Shown here one piece after another: positions 34,259 to 43,762 of a DNA stretch of 64,000 bases (positions within the stretch are counted from its first letter, which is position 1; every line of letters starts with the position of its first letter). This stretch comes from Brooklawnia cerclae. GTDB lineage: Bacteria; Actinomycetota; Actinomycetes; Propionibacteriales; Propionibacteriaceae. The stretch is taken from the NCBI RefSeq assembly GCF_011758645.1, contig NZ_JAAMOZ010000001.1:2418001-2482000 (forward strand), read 5' to 3'. The notes beneath the pieces are model-generated. The model searched no databases. It was not told the DNA's origin and saw only the letters and a program-made list of their open reading frames with translations. The translations under genes and the position numbers were made by a program.

Positions 34259-35590
34259 TCAGAGCCGGGGAAGCAGGGTCTCGAGTTCCTGGGGCGTCAC
34301 CTGACGGCGGTACTCGTCGAACTCCGCCCGCTTGTTGCGCAGGAAGTAGTCGAAGACGTGTTCGCCGAGGGTCTCGGCGACCAGTTCGCTCTCCTCCATC
34401 ACCGCGATCGCGTTCTCCAGGTTGCGCGGAAGGGTATCGATGCCCATGGACGACCGCTCCCGATCGGTGAGCGACCACACGTCGTCCTCGGCCTCGGGGG
34501 GAAGCGGCATCTCCTTGTCGATGCCGTCGAGTCCGGCGTTCAGCAGCAGCGCGTAGGCGAGGTAGGGGTTGCAGGCCGAGTCGATGGCCCGGTACTCCAC
34601 ACGCGCCGAACTGGCCTTGTCGGGCTTGAACAGCGGGACGCGGACGAGCGCGGACCGGTTGTTGCGTCCCCAGCAGACGTAACTGGGCGCCTCGCCGCCC
34701 CAGGCGAGGCGCTTGTACGAGTTGACCCACTGGTTGGTCACGGCGGTGATCTCGTGGGAGTGCGCGAGCAGGCCGGCGATGAAGTGCTTGCCGATCTTCG
34801 ACAGGCGCACCTCGTCCGTGGCGTCGTAGAACGCGTTCTGGTCGCCCTCGAAGAGGCTGACGTGGGTGTGCATGCCCGACCCCGGATGCTCCGTGAACGG
34901 CTTGGGCAGGAAGGAAGCCCGGATGCCCTGCCCGACCGCGACCTCCTTCAGCACGACCTTGAAGGTCATGATGTTGTCGGCCATGCTCAGCGCGTCCGCG
35001 TACCTCAGGTCGATCTCGTGCTGGCCGGGAGCACCCTCGTGGTGGCTGAACTCCACGGAGATGCCCATCTGCTCCAGCATCGTGATGGCGTCGCGGCGGA
35101 AGTCGGTGCCCTCGTCCAGGGTCGTGTGGTCGAAGTAGCCGCCGGAGTCGAGCGGCTCGGGCGCGTTCCACGGCGCATCGGCGCGCAGCAGGAAGAACTC
35201 GATCTCGGGATGGGTGTAGAAGGTGAAGCCCTTGTCGGCCGCCTTCTTGAGTGCCCGCTTCAGCACGTGCCGGGGATCGGCCATGGCCGGGGAGCCATCG
35301 GGCATCGTGATGTCGCAGAACATGCGTGCGGTGCCGGCCTTCGTCCGCCAGGGCAGCAACTGGAAGGTCGTGGGATCGGGATGGGCGATCATGTCGGCCT
35401 CGTACACCCGCGCGTAGCCCTCGATGGCCGAACCGTCGAAGCCGATGCCCTCGCTGAACGCGCCCTCGAGCTCCGCGGGGGCGATCGCGACCGATTTCAG
35501 GAAACCGAGCACATCGGTGAACCACAGGCGGATGAACTTGACGTTGCGGTCCTCGACGGCCCGCAGGACGAACTCGGTCTGACGATCCAT
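34259..35590 (-). CDS. glnA2: Glutamine synthetase-like, GlnA2 type
   Basis: GSI-alpha-like glutamine synthetase of 443 residues. It has FIRLWFTDVLG, FDGSAIEGYAR, PEIEFFLL, HHEGAPGQHEIDL, GSGMHTHVSL and RVPLFKP. The adenylylation motif NLYxLPPEE of GlnA1 is replaced by a segment lacking the Tyr (EMPLPPEAEDD), so GlnE probably does not act on it. ATG 35590 matches the usual MDRQxEFVLR start. Actinobacterial GlnA2 enzymes vary in activity; glutamine synthesis or a gamma-glutamyl substrate are both possible. Confidence 0.88.
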   Translation of the reverse strand: MDRQTEFVLRAVEDRNVKFIRLWFTDVLGFLKSVAIAPAELEGAFSEGIGFDGSAIEGYARVYEADMIAHPDPTTFQLLPWRTKAGTARMFCDITMPDGSPAMADPRHVLKRALKKAADKGFTFYTHPEIEFFLLRADAPWNAPEPLDSGGYFDHTTLDEGTDFRRDAITMLEQMGISVEFSHHEGAPGQHEIDLRYADALSMADNIMTFKVVLKEVAVGQGIRASFLPKPFTEHPGSGMHTHVSLFEGDQNAFYDATDEVRLSKIGKHFIAGLLAHSHEITAVTNQWVNSYKRLAWGGEAPSYVCWGRNNRSALVRVPLFKPDKASSARVEYRAIDSACNPYLAYALLLNAGLDGIDKEMPLPPEAEDDVWSLTDRERSSMGIDTLPRNLENAIAVMEESELVAETLGEHVFDYFLRNKRAEFDEYRRQVTPQELETLLPRL

Positions 35591-35721
35591 GGTTCCAGTG
35601 TGCCAGTTGGTGACGACTGACACACCGTCCGATCACCGCATGATGCCATCCGAACCGCCGATCGCCCACACAATGACCATGCCGTTCGATCGGGCACCCG
35701 CGTCCACGTAGACTCCGATTC

Positions 35722-36618
35722 ATGTCGATGCCCGGATGGTACCCAGACCCAGCAGGCGTTGCGGGCCGCTACCGCTACTGGGACGGCACCTCGTGGTCGA
35801 ACGAGACGACGACCACTCCCGGTCAGTCGGTTCCGAGCGGCCCGACCGGTCCCGGTGGGCCCGCTCGTCCCGGTAATCGGGGTGGTGGCGGACGACGCAA
35901 CTGGACCTGGCTCATCGTGGCCGTCGTCGGCGTCGCCGTCATCGCTGTGGTGATCTGGCTGCTCACCGGGGGAGGCGGGGGCGGGTTCACACCCGTCCCG
36001 GAGGACACGAACTCGTCGACCCCCACCGTCAGCGGGTGGGACGAGACGTCCACCCCGACACCGCCGCCCACCACGCAGGCCAGCCTGACGGCCTGCCCCA
36101 CCACGGCCGTCAGCAACGAGACGAAACAGTCCGACGACGGCCGGTTGCACGGCGGCGGCATCTCCGTGCAGGAGATCGACGGCTGGGTCAACGACGACAT
36201 GTACCTGCAGTGGGTCTCCGACTTTCACACCCAGGTCGACCAGGTGCGAACCGGCTGGATCAGCAACATCGGCGTCGGGCAGTTGAACGCGGAGGACGGT
36301 TTCACCGACCCCCAGACCTCCGCCCAGCAGTCGATGGAGTGCTACGCGTCGTCCGGCTACTACCTGAACTTCACCAACCGGATCGACCTGGTGAGCGAGT
36401 CCACGACCGTCAGCGGATACCCCGCCTGGCACATGCGCTCCGAGGTGCACGTCAGCAGCATCGACATGCCCGAGATCGACGGCGACGTCGTCGACATCTA
36501 CGTCGTCGACCTGGGCGATCCCGAACGGATGGGCATCTTCGTCTCCAGCGTCACGATCGGCGACACCACCCGCCAGGCGCTGGTGGACGAGTCGATCTCG
36601 ACGCTGTCGGTCGGCTGA
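35722..36618 (+). CDS. DUF2510 membrane protein
   Basis: A 298-residue protein with an N-terminal DUF2510 motif (PGWYPDPAGVAGRYRYWDG, residues 4-22), a Pro/Gly-rich linker, one transmembrane helix (about 62-84) and a Thr/Pro-rich stalk leading to an extracellular domain with two or three Cys. The topology suggests a cytoplasmic DUF2510 with a secreted sensor-like domain. The function is unknown. A TAGACT -10 box seven bases before ATG 35722 implies a leaderless transcript. Confidence 0.8.
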   Translation: MSMPGWYPDPAGVAGRYRYWDGTSWSNETTTTPGQSVPSGPTGPGGPARPGNRGGGGRRNWTWLIVAVVGVAVIAVVIWLLTGGGGGGFTPVPEDTNSSTPTVSGWDETSTPTPPPTTQASLTACPTTAVSNETKQSDDGRLHGGGISVQEIDGWVNDDMYLQWVSDFHTQVDQVRTGWISNIGVGQLNAEDGFTDPQTSAQQSMECYASSGYYLNFTNRIDLVSESTTVSGYPAWHMRSEVHVSSIDMPEIDGDVVDIYVVDLGDPERMGIFVSSVTIGDTTRQALVDESISTLSVG

Positions 36619-36630
36619 GACCGGCCCCGA

Positions 36631-36822
36631 ACGCCCGTTGAGCCCGCCCGAACGCCCGTTGAGCCCGTCGAAACGACGACCACGTTGAGCCCGTCGAAAC
36701 GACAACCAGACCCCCAAACGATCGTTGAGCCTGTCGAAACGATGGCCAACCCCCAAACGATCGTTGAGCCTGTCGAAACGCCAACCAGACCCCCAAACGC
36801 CCGTTGAGCCTGTCGAAACGAC
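36631..36822. repeat. REP-like array 1 (CGTTGAGCCYGTCGAAACG units)
   Basis: Six copies of CGTTGAGCC(C/T)GTCGAAACG, the first degenerate, all in one orientation and separated by short AC-rich spacers. The array fills the gap between the DUF2510 gene and the -10 box of map. The core TGAGCCTGTCGAA is shared with arrays at 42.8 and 51.2 kb. Confidence 0.85.
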
Positions 36823-36889
36823 AACCAAGCCCTCGGCGAGCTCGGCCGTCCTCGTCCGGCCGCCTCTGCCCCGTCCGAAGGACAGCGCC

Positions 36890-36895
36890 TAGAAT
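36890..36895 (+). promoter_or_regulatory. -10 box of map (leaderless)
   Basis: TAGAAT lies 7 bases before the GTG start of the methionine aminopeptidase gene. Transcription should begin at or next to the start codon, so no Shine-Dalgarno site is needed. Confidence 0.6.
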
Positions 36896-36902
36896 CGGCG
36901 GG

Positions 36903-37814
36903 GTGAGTGATCCCATCCGGCCCTATACCGTCAGTCCCATGCGCCACGTGCCCGCCGGGGTCGTGCGTCCCCCGTACGTGGGAGACATGGGTTCCGAGAA
37001 CTACGACGGTCCCGACGTGCAGTCCCCCGAGATCGTGGAGGCGATGCGCCTGGCAGGCCGCATCGCGGCGGACGCGCTGCTGGTCGCCGCCGCGGAGATC
37101 GCCCCCGGGGTCACCACCGATCGGCTCGATGCGATCGCCCACGAGTACATGTGCGACCACGGCGCCTACCCTGCGTCCCTCGACTACCGCGGATTCCCCA
37201 AGAGCATCTGCACCTCGGTCAACGAGGTCATCTGTCACGGCATCCCCGACGGACGCCCCCTCGAGGACGGCGACATCGTCAAGCTGGACGTCACCGCCTA
37301 CGCCGACGGCGTCCACGGCGACAACTGCGCCACGTTCTACGTGGGCGAGGTGGACGAGGCGTCCCGCCTGTTGTCGGAGCGCACCCGCGAGGCGATGTAC
37401 CGGGGTATCCGTGCGGTCAGGCCCGGGCGGCCCATCTCGGTCATCGGCCGGGTGATCGGCGCCTACGCCAAGAGGTTCGGCTATGGCGTCGTCCGCGAGT
37501 ACACCGGCCACGGTGTGCACACGGCCTTCCACTCGGGGCTCGTGATCCTGCACTACGACGAGCCGCGGCTCGACACGCCCATGCGGCCGGGGATGACGTT
37601 CACCATCGAGCCGATGCTGACCCTCGGCGGGGCGGCCACGCGGCAGTGGGACGACGGCTGGACCGTCGTGACGCAGGACCGCTCACGGTGCGCGCAGTTC
37701 GAGCAGACTCTCGTGGTGACCGACGACGGCGCCGAGATCCTGACCGTGCCGAGTTCGGGTGAGCTCATCGTCGGCGGTGACCCCCGGGCCGTCGACCTGT
37801 CCGGGGTGCACTGA
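36903..37814 (+). CDS. map: Methionine aminopeptidase, type I
   Basis: MetAP of about 303 residues, which removes the initiator methionine. All metal ligands are present in order: [19 protein letters not shown] (two Asp), GHGVHTAFH (His), FTIEPM (Glu) and AQFEQTLVV (Glu). The Pro-rich N-terminal extension of about 35 residues ([14 protein letters not shown]) is like the type Ic enzymes of actinobacteria. GTG 36903 is fixed by the leaderless -10 box. Confidence 0.95.
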   Translation: MSDPIRPYTVSPMRHVPAGVVRPPYVGDMGSENYDGPDVQSPEIVEAMRLAGRIAADALLVAAAEIAPGVTTDRLDAIAHEYMCDHGAYPASLDYRGFPKSICTSVNEVICHGIPDGRPLEDGDIVKLDVTAYADGVHGDNCATFYVGEVDEASRLLSERTREAMYRGIRAVRPGRPISVIGRVIGAYAKRFGYGVVREYTGHGVHTAFHSGLVILHYDEPRLDTPMRPGMTFTIEPMLTLGGAATRQWDDGWTVVTQDRSRCAQFEQTLVVTDDGAEILTVPSSGELIVGGDPRAVDLSGVH

Positions 37815-37899
37815 CCCGCGGCCCCCGCTCTCCCTCCTCCGCCCGCCGCGCCGCCGCGCCACCGCCCGCATCGTCCTCACGGACGCGGTCGGTCCCCAC

Positions 37900-37965
37900 A
37901 GGCGCGGACGGAATCCTTTGTCGCGGACGAGATCTCGTCCGCAGGAACAGATTTCATCCGCGCCT
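37900..37965. repeat. Nested palindrome downstream of map and rnpB
   Basis: The outer arms AGGCGCGGA (37900-37908) and TCCGCGCCT (37957-37965) enclose a perfect 20-base palindrome centred on AGATCT (37923-37942) with no loop. It lies between the convergent 3' ends of map and RNase P RNA and may act as a bidirectional terminator, although a loopless core is unusual for one. Confidence 0.75.
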
Positions 37966-37987
37966 GCGCGAGAAACGGTGCATGGGG

Positions 37988-38394
37988 GGACGAGCCGGCC
38001 TGTAAGCCGGATTCTGTGCCCTTGCGGGCGGTGATCATCCATCTGCGACCACCGTTGCCGGCGGCCTTCCCCCGGTGCTCGCGCACCGGGCGTGCGGCCT
38101 ACCCGGAAGCTCGGGCGGGCCGCCCTCGAACGCTTCCGCAGACGCCGTGGCGTCCTTGTGGCCTTGCTCCGGGTGGGGTTTGCCGTGCCGCACCTGTCAC
38201 CAGGTGCGCGGTGGTCTCTTGCACCGCCGTTTCACCCTTACCCGAACCTGTCCCCGTCTGGGGACGGTTTCCGGGCGGTCTGTTCTCTGTGGCACTGTCC
38301 CGCGGGTCACCCCGGGTGGGCGTTGCCCACCACCCTGCCCTGTGGAGTCCGGACTTTCCTCAGCTTGCGCCGCGATCACCCGGCCGACTCGTCC
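37988..38394 (-). ncRNA. rnpB: RNase P RNA, bacterial type A
   Basis: The catalytic RNA of RNase P, which matures tRNA 5' ends. On the minus strand the highly conserved 5' segment GAGGAAAGTCCGGACTCC is followed by ACAGGGCAGGG. The 3' segment ACAGAATCCGGCTTACAGGC also matches. The ends pair as helix P1 (GGACGAGTCGGCC with GGCCGGCTCGTCC), which sets the boundaries. The length of about 407 bases is normal for a high-GC type A RNA. Exact ends could differ by a few bases. Confidence 0.96.
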
Positions 38395-38403
38395 AAGTGG
38401 ACG

Positions 38404-38409
38404 ATTGTA
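38404..38409 (-). promoter_or_regulatory. -10 box of rnpB
   Basis: TACAAT on the minus strand lies about 10 bases before the predicted rnpB 5' end. No clear -35 was found. Confidence 0.5.
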
Positions 38410-38482
38410 CGCCCGGGAGCGCTCCGGAAGCCACGAGCCGGCGAGCCACACGTGCTCGGCCTCGGAGTCACGCGTCATGAGC

Positions 38483-38579
38483 GTGACACAGTTCCTTCAA
38501 TTCGCCCGGCGACCGCCCATCCCGAAGCGTTCTCAGCAGACTTCACGTGCTGATGCCCGAATTGAAGGAACTGTGTCAC
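38483..38579. repeat. 97-bp element with perfect 22-bp inverted arms
   Basis: The arms at 38483-38504 and 38558-38579 are exact complements (start GTGACACAGTTCC, end GGAACTGTGTCAC), around a 53-base centre that contains a second small inverted repeat (TCAGCA and TGCTGA). It sits between the rnpB promoter and the 3' end of the RNB gene. No clear flanking target duplication is seen. It may be a MITE remnant or a terminator for the RNB gene's convergent side. Confidence 0.8.
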
Positions 38580-38614
38580 GGCACCTCGCCCTGACCTCGC
38601 GAACAGGCTCGCGC

Positions 38615-40057
38615 TCAGGCCAACTCGAAGAGCACCCGGCCCTGCTCGAGGTCGGCCAGGCGCAGCAGGAGCGCCTGCTCGGCGCCCAGCCGAAGCCCCT
38701 GCCCCTCGACGGGCGCCTCCACCGCCACACGGCGGATGGACGCGACGCCCCGCTCGGTGCGGCGGTCGTCCACGTCGATGATCGTGCCGTCGAACCGCTG
38801 GCCCACGCGGTCGTGCAGCACCAGCGCCTCGACCAGGTCGATCGTCCCGCGTTCGAACTTCTTTGCCCGCCGGTCGGAATCGGTCATCTCGTCCGGAAGC
38901 GCACCGAACGCGGAGGCTACCCACTCCCCCACCGGGCGACCCGCCGCCAGGTCGGCGCAGGCATTGCCGGTGTAGCGATCGATGAGCCTCCTCAAAGGAG
39001 CCGTGGTGTGCGCGTACGGCGTGGCCAGAGCCGCGTGCTGGCTGTTGCGGTCGGAGTGCGACGAGTCGATGACCGTGTACCCGGCCCCCCGGAACAGCAG
39101 TGTGCAGGCGTTCAGCATGGCCTGCCCATCGGGGTCGACAGGGTCGAGCGAGCGGACGAAGTCCGGATATCCCACCGATCCCGGCCACGACAAGCCCAGT
39201 GATCTCGCGATGTGCCGCAACCGGTCGACGTCACGCTGCTGGGCGGGCGGCAGAGTACGCAGGACGCCGACGCCGGCGTCCAGCATCATCCGGGCGGCAC
39301 AGATGCCGGTGAGCAGCGAGATCTGGGCGTTCCAGCCCTCGACGGGCTGCGGCGCACGGAACCTCAGGTGCCAGGTGTCCTGCTCGGGGACGACCTCCTG
39401 CTCGGGCAGGTTCAGGCTCACCCCGCCCCGTTCGGCCTCGGCCCGCTGACGCAGCTGCCCGACCTCACGTAGCAAGCCGAGCACGCCTTCGTCACGTCCG
39501 GCATCGAGATCGGCCTGGGCGCCGGTGTACGACAGCTGTGCGCGACTGCGCACCAGGGACCGCTCGACATGCCACGAGACCATGACGCCGTCCGCGTCGA
39601 GGTCGATACACCAAGTGATGGCGGGGCGTTCGCGCCCGTCGGCGAGCAGGCTCGCGGCGCCCTCGCTCAGCACCGCCGGATGCAGGGGGACGCGGGTGGT
39701 GGGCGCGTAGTACGTCTGACCGCGCCGGTGTGCCTCACTGTCGATCGCTCCCCCGGGCCGCACCCACGCGGCCACGTCGGCGATCGCGTACCAGACGCGG
39801 TAGCCGTGCGGCAGTCTTTCGATGTGCACGGCCTGGTCGAGATCGGTGGAACCTGCGGGATCGATCGTGACGAACGGGATCTCCGTGCGATCGCTGCGTG
39901 CCAGGCCGTCCCGGGGCCCGGAGTGCGCGGTCTCCTCGGCCTCGGCGAGTACGTCCTCGGGAAAGTCGCCGGGCAGTTCCAGGGAGTCGGCGAGCCTCTG
40001 CAGGCCCGAGACGAGCGGGGCGGGTGCGTCGCGGACGACGACTCGGCGAGTTGGCAT
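38615..40057 (-). CDS. RNB-domain exoribonuclease (RNase II/R family)
   Basis: A 480-residue 3'-5' exoribonuclease built around the RNB catalytic domain. The magnesium-binding block is VTIDPAGSTDLDQAVH (residues about 63-78), followed by YRVWYAIADVAAW, YYAPTTRVPLHP and the downstream YAHTTAPLRRLIDRYTG. It lacks the cold-shock domains of E. coli RNase R and is close to the short actinobacterial form. ATG 40057 has AAGGAG four bases upstream. A TAGGTT -10-like box lies at 40111-40116. Confidence 0.92.
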   Translation of the reverse strand: MPTRRVVVRDAPAPLVSGLQRLADSLELPGDFPEDVLAEAEETAHSGPRDGLARSDRTEIPFVTIDPAGSTDLDQAVHIERLPHGYRVWYAIADVAAWVRPGGAIDSEAHRRGQTYYAPTTRVPLHPAVLSEGAASLLADGRERPAITWCIDLDADGVMVSWHVERSLVRSRAQLSYTGAQADLDAGRDEGVLGLLREVGQLRQRAEAERGGVSLNLPEQEVVPEQDTWHLRFRAPQPVEGWNAQISLLTGICAARMMLDAGVGVLRTLPPAQQRDVDRLRHIARSLGLSWPGSVGYPDFVRSLDPVDPDGQAMLNACTLLFRGAGYTVIDSSHSDRNSQHAALATPYAHTTAPLRRLIDRYTGNACADLAAGRPVGEWVASAFGALPDEMTDSDRRAKKFERGTIDLVEALVLHDRVGQRFDGTIIDVDDRRTERGVASIRRVAVEAPVEGQGLRLGAEQALLLRLADLEQGRVLFELA

Positions 40058-40363
40058 GGCTCTCCTTCACCGTGGAACCGTGGCGCAGCGGCCCTGGGTC
40101 TGTGCCCCCGAACCTACCCGCTGCTCGCGCCTGGCGCCCGCATCCACCCCATTGCCCCGCATCCGTATTGCCCCGCATCCGCCGGACGCGTCCTCCTGCG
40201 GCGCCGTGTCGGCTCCGCCTTGCCTTCCCGCGCGCTGAATCGCTTGCCGCGATCGAAATTTCGCGCGCGAGAGACGATTTGGCGCGCGGAAAAGGTCGGG
40301 GCCCGCTTGCCATGCCGACGGGGCAGGTGGCCGGAGCGGGACGGGCAGCCGGGGGCGGGACGC
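40058..40363. other. 306-base intergenic region with a short tandem repeat
   Basis: It holds the RNB promoter region (a TAGGTT -10-like box on the minus strand at 40111-40116), two exact copies of ATTGCCCCGCATCCG at 40151-40165 and 40167-40181, and a patch richer in A and T around a CGAAATTTCG palindrome near 40253. I see no gene in it. Confidence 0.6.
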
Positions 40364-42217
40364 TCAGCCGGCGATCGCCACCGGGGCGGGCTCGGAATCC
40401 TGTTCCCCGGCGAGATGCGCGTAGCGTCCGTGGAAGGCCATCAGCTGCGCGTGCGTGCCGTGCTCGACGATGTGGCCACCCTCGAGGACGACGATCTCGT
40501 CCGCGTCCTGCACGGTGCTCAGGCGATGGGCGATCGTCAAGGTGGTGCGTCCCTGCGTCAGGGCGTCCAGCGCGGCCTGCAGTTCACGCTCGGTCTCGTT
40601 GTCCAGCGCGCTGGTCGCCTCGTCCAGGACGAGGACGCGGGGGTCGCGCAGCAGCGTCCGGGCGACCGCGATGCGCTGGCGCTCGCCGCCACTGAACCGG
40701 TGCCCGCGTGCGCCCACGACGGTGTCGAGGCCGTCGGGCAGGGCGCGGACGACGTCGTCGACCCGCGCCGTGGTCAGTGCCGACCACAGCTGATCATCGT
40801 GTGCTCCGGGGCGCGCGAGCAGCAGGTTCTCCCGGATGGTGTCGTGGACGAGGTAGGTCTCCTGGCTGACGACGCCCACGATGGACGCGAGGTCGTCCGG
40901 CGCGAGGTCGCGCAGGTCGATGCCGTCGATCGTGATCCGCCCGGAGGTGGGGTCTGCCAGGCGCGACACGAGCGAGGCCGCGGTCGACTTCCCCGAGCCG
41001 GTGGCGCCCACCAATCCGATCGAACCGCCCGCCGGTATCCGCAGGTCGATGTCGCTGAGCACCTCGACGTCGCCGTCGGGGTAGCGGTATCCGACGTGGT
41101 CGAACCGCACCTCGCCACGCACGGACGCGACGTCCACCTCCACCGGGTCGGCCGGAGGGGCGACCTCCACCGGGAGGTCGAGGTAGCCGAAGATGCGGCT
41201 CAGCAGGGCCAGGGACGACACCCACTGCGCGCCCACTCCCATGAGGCCCATGATCGGGCGGAAGATGCTCGTCTGGAGCGTCGTGAAGGCCACGATGGTG
41301 CCGATCGACAGTTCGCCCGCGGTGTTGGTCAGGCCTGCGGCCAGGTAGATCAGGGCAGGTAGCGCGGCGAAGACGACGTTCATCGTCGCCATGCGCCAGC
41401 GTCCGGCCAGCTGGGAGCGCATGTCGAGGTCGACGAGGCTGTCGGAGGTCTGGGCGAAATCAGCCGACCTCAGGGCGCTCACGCCGAGGGTCTTGCCGAG
41501 GAGTGCGCCGTTGACGCTGAGAGCCTCGTCCACCTGAGCATGCAGGTTGGCCATCATGCGCTGCCGCTGTGTGGTGATGTCGCGGCGCACGAGCGCCACG
41601 CGCCGGGTGAGCCAGATGGCCGGTGGCAGGACGATCAGGCTGAGCAGCGAGAGCCGCCAGTCGAGGGCCACCATGGCCACGGCGGTGGCGATGGCGCTGG
41701 TGAAGTTCGTGGCGACCGAGGTGGCGGCCGTCGTGAGCATGGACTGCAGGCCGGCGATGTCGTTCACCAGCCGCGATTGGATCTCGCCACCGCGCGTGCG
41801 CTTGAAGAAGGCCATGGACTGGCTCTGCACATGATCGAAGACCCGGACGCGCAAGCCGTGCATGACGCGTTGCCCGACGGCGTTGGCCAGCCAGGTCTGC
41901 CACACACCGAGCACCGCGGTCACCAAGGCGATCGCGACCATCCCGACGACCGACCACACGAGCAGCCGGACGTCGCGGTCGGGCAGCGCCTCGTCGATCA
42001 CCGTGCGGGTCAGGAAGGGCTGCGCCATACCGATCACGGCGGCGACGACGATGATCACGAGCAGCACCAGCATGCTGCCCGAGTGGGGGGCGAAGAGCGC
42101 GAACACACGGCGGGCGGGGACGGGCGATTCGGCCAGCTGGGCACGATCTGCCGGATCGATGCGCTGGGGACCGCGCGGCGGCCCGCCGCCGTTCGATGAA
42201 TCAATGAAATCTGACAA
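40364..42217 (-). CDS. ABC exporter, fused permease and ATPase
   Basis: Half-size ABC exporter of about 617 residues with six transmembrane helices in the first 330 residues and a C-terminal ATPase. It has Walker [11 protein letters not shown]-loop VSQETYL, signature FSGGERQR, Walker [14 protein letters not shown] and the switch His in IAHRLS. It resembles multidrug/lipid exporters of the MsbA/LmrA type. I choose the TTG at 42217 because AAGGAGG stands five bases before it. An ATG at 42292 would put the start inside the divergent promoter region and lacks a site. The divergent MarR gene probably controls it. Confidence 0.88.
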   Translation of the reverse strand: MSDFIDSSNGGGPPRGPQRIDPADRAQLAESPVPARRVFALFAPHSGSMLVLLVIIVVAAVIGMAQPFLTRTVIDEALPDRDVRLLVWSVVGMVAIALVTAVLGVWQTWLANAVGQRVMHGLRVRVFDHVQSQSMAFFKRTRGGEIQSRLVNDIAGLQSMLTTAATSVATNFTSAIATAVAMVALDWRLSLLSLIVLPPAIWLTRRVALVRRDITTQRQRMMANLHAQVDEALSVNGALLGKTLGVSALRSADFAQTSDSLVDLDMRSQLAGRWRMATMNVVFAALPALIYLAAGLTNTAGELSIGTIVAFTTLQTSIFRPIMGLMGVGAQWVSSLALLSRIFGYLDLPVEVAPPADPVEVDVASVRGEVRFDHVGYRYPDGDVEVLSDIDLRIPAGGSIGLVGATGSGKSTAASLVSRLADPTSGRITIDGIDLRDLAPDDLASIVGVVSQETYLVHDTIRENLLLARPGAHDDQLWSALTTARVDDVVRALPDGLDTVVGARGHRFSGGERQRIAVARTLLRDPRVLVLDEATSALDNETERELQAALDALTQGRTTLTIAHRLSTVQDADEIVVLEGGHIVEHGTHAQLMAFHGRYAHLAGEQDSEPAPVAIAG

Positions 42218-42283
42218 GGGAACCTCCTTGAATTCGCTCGGGTGTTCCCGATCCCTATATGCTGGGGTTAGCACACTGAGCGT

Positions 42284-42315
42284 CTTACTCATTGAGAGTT
42301 TACCTCATTAAATGG
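42284..42315. promoter_or_regulatory. Likely MarR operator region
   Basis: Two direct repeats (TTACTCATT and TTACCTCATT) and the small palindrome CTCATTGAG lie in the AT-rich divergent gap between the ABC exporter and marR genes. This is where a MarR dimer usually binds to repress both directions. Confidence 0.45.
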
Positions 42316-42330
42316 TCAAGGACAAGACAG

Positions 42331-42786
42331 ATGCCTGACACGAACACGACACCCACCGCGACGCCGGACGCCGACCCGATCGAGCAACTAGTGCGCATCT
42401 CGCGGCGCCTGCGGCACTCGAACGCCCGGGCGCTGGCACCCCTGGGGCTGTCACCCCACCAGGCTCGCGCGCTCAGGCTCGTCGCCCGGGAGGCACCCAT
42501 CCGCCCGTCCGTCCTGGCCGAATGCCTGCACATCGTCCCAAGGTCGGCCACCCAGGTGGTCGACGACCTCGTCAACGCCGGATGGGTGGCGCGCTCTCCT
42601 GACCCGGACGATCGGCGCGCGACCCTGCTCACCCTCACCGAGGCCGGCACCGAGGTGGCCCGGCAGAGCGCCGAGATCCGTGCGGCCGAGCAGCACCGGC
42701 TCCTCGAACCCCTGACCCCGGAGGACCGCGACCGCCTCAAGCACCTCCTCGACCTGATCGAGGCACGTCAGACGATCGACCGGTGA
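42331..42786 (+). CDS. MarR-family transcriptional regulator
   Basis: A 151-residue winged-helix regulator. The core reads LGLSPHQARALRLVAREAPIRPSVLAECLHIVPRSATQVVDDLVNAGWVARSPDPDDRRATLLTLTEAG, with the recognition helix and the DPDDRR wing typical of MarR. It is divergent from the ABC exporter it presumably represses; the ligand is unknown. ATG 42331 has AAGGA eight bases upstream. Confidence 0.9.
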   Translation: MPDTNTTPTATPDADPIEQLVRISRRLRHSNARALAPLGLSPHQARALRLVAREAPIRPSVLAECLHIVPRSATQVVDDLVNAGWVARSPDPDDRRATLLTLTEAGTEVARQSAEIRAAEQHRLLEPLTPEDRDRLKHLLDLIEARQTIDR

Positions 42787-42792
42787 ACCAGG

Positions 42793-42946
42793 CACAACAC
42801 CGACTGAGCCGGTCGAAACCCTTTCGACAAGCTCAAGGACCACCAGGCGAGCCCACCACAACCCCGACTGAGCCCGTCGAAACCCTTTCGACAAGCTCAA
42901 GGACCACCGGGCGAGCCCACCACAACGCCGGCTGAGCCTGTCGAAG
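42793..42946. repeat. REP-like array 2, 64-bp tandem units
   Basis: About 2.4 copies of a 64-base unit starting CACAACACCGACTGAGCC. Each full unit holds TGAGCCxGTCGAAA and its inverse TTTCGACAAGCTCA as a hairpin with a CCC loop. It follows the marR stop directly and may end its transcription. Confidence 0.85.
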
Positions 42947-42987
42947 CCCTGGCACACGTCCTCTCGACCGGTTCGAGGAGCGCCGAC

Positions 42988-43707
42988 CTACCGCACGAGG
43001 ATGCGTCCGCACTCCTCGCAGGTGACGACCTCGTCCGCCGATGCGGAAGCGATGCGTTTGAGTTCGGTGTTGTCCAGTTCCAGGCCGCAGCCGCCGCAGC
43101 GGCGGCCCCGCAGTTCGGCGGCCCCCGTGCCCGACCGCGCCGCGATCCGTTCGTAGAGCGCGACGAGGTCCGCGGGCAGCTTCCCCACCTGGACGGAGCG
43201 CCTGGTCTCGAGCCCGGTCAGCTCGGCGTCCACCTCGCGCGCCTTCACGTCGCGCGTGGCCAGTAGGCCCCGCATCTCGTCCTCGACCTGCGCCCGCTCG
43301 GTGGTCAGACGGTCACGGTCGGCGGTCGCGTCCTCGACGATCTGCATGACGTCGAGTTCCTGGTCCTCCAGGTTCGAGATGCGCCCGAGCAGGTGGTCGG
43401 TCTCGTCGATCATCGCGCGCAGCGCCTTCGCGCCGATCTTGCCCTCGTCGATCGTCTTGCGATTGCGCTCCAGCCGCGCCCGCGCCGGGGTCAGATCCGA
43501 TTCCACCCGGGCCTGATCGACCTCGGCGTCGCTGATCCGCGTCTGCACGGCGACGATCTGCTCACCCAGCCTGGCTCGTCTCGTGGCCAGTTCCTTGAGT
43601 TCCACGTTCCCGGGCAGCGTCGCCTTGCGATGCCGCAGTTGCGCGGCCTGCTTGTCGAGTTCGGCGATCTGCAACAGCGCTTTCTGGGCGCCCGGGTCAG
43701 CATGCAT
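42988..43707 (-). CDS. Zinc-ribbon coiled-coil protein (CT398-like)
   Basis: A 239-residue protein of the zinc-ribbon/coiled-coil hairpin family. Residues about 10-180 are heptad-rich helices. The C-terminus carries two Cys pairs (CGGCG and CEECG) that would bind one zinc. The family is conserved in actinobacteria beside Nif3-like and phosphatase genes, with no settled function. A TAGGCT -10 box seven bases before ATG 43707 suggests a leaderless message. Confidence 0.85.
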   Translation of the reverse strand: MHADPGAQKALLQIAELDKQAAQLRHRKATLPGNVELKELATRRARLGEQIVAVQTRISDAEVDQARVESDLTPARARLERNRKTIDEGKIGAKALRAMIDETDHLLGRISNLEDQELDVMQIVEDATADRDRLTTERAQVEDEMRGLLATRDVKAREVDAELTGLETRRSVQVGKLPADLVALYERIAARSGTGAAELRGRRCGGCGLELDNTELKRIASASADEVVTCEECGRILVR

Positions 43708-43762
43708 GGAGTGCAGCCTACCCAGCCGTCCGAGCGGGTGCGTCAATGCCCGTCCCGGCGTC

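Noticed and set aside
36631-36822. A repeat array that looks at first like a CRISPR.
   Set aside because: Spacers are short, AC-rich and similar to each other, the unit is only about 19 bases, and no cas gene is near. The same core appears in other arrangements.
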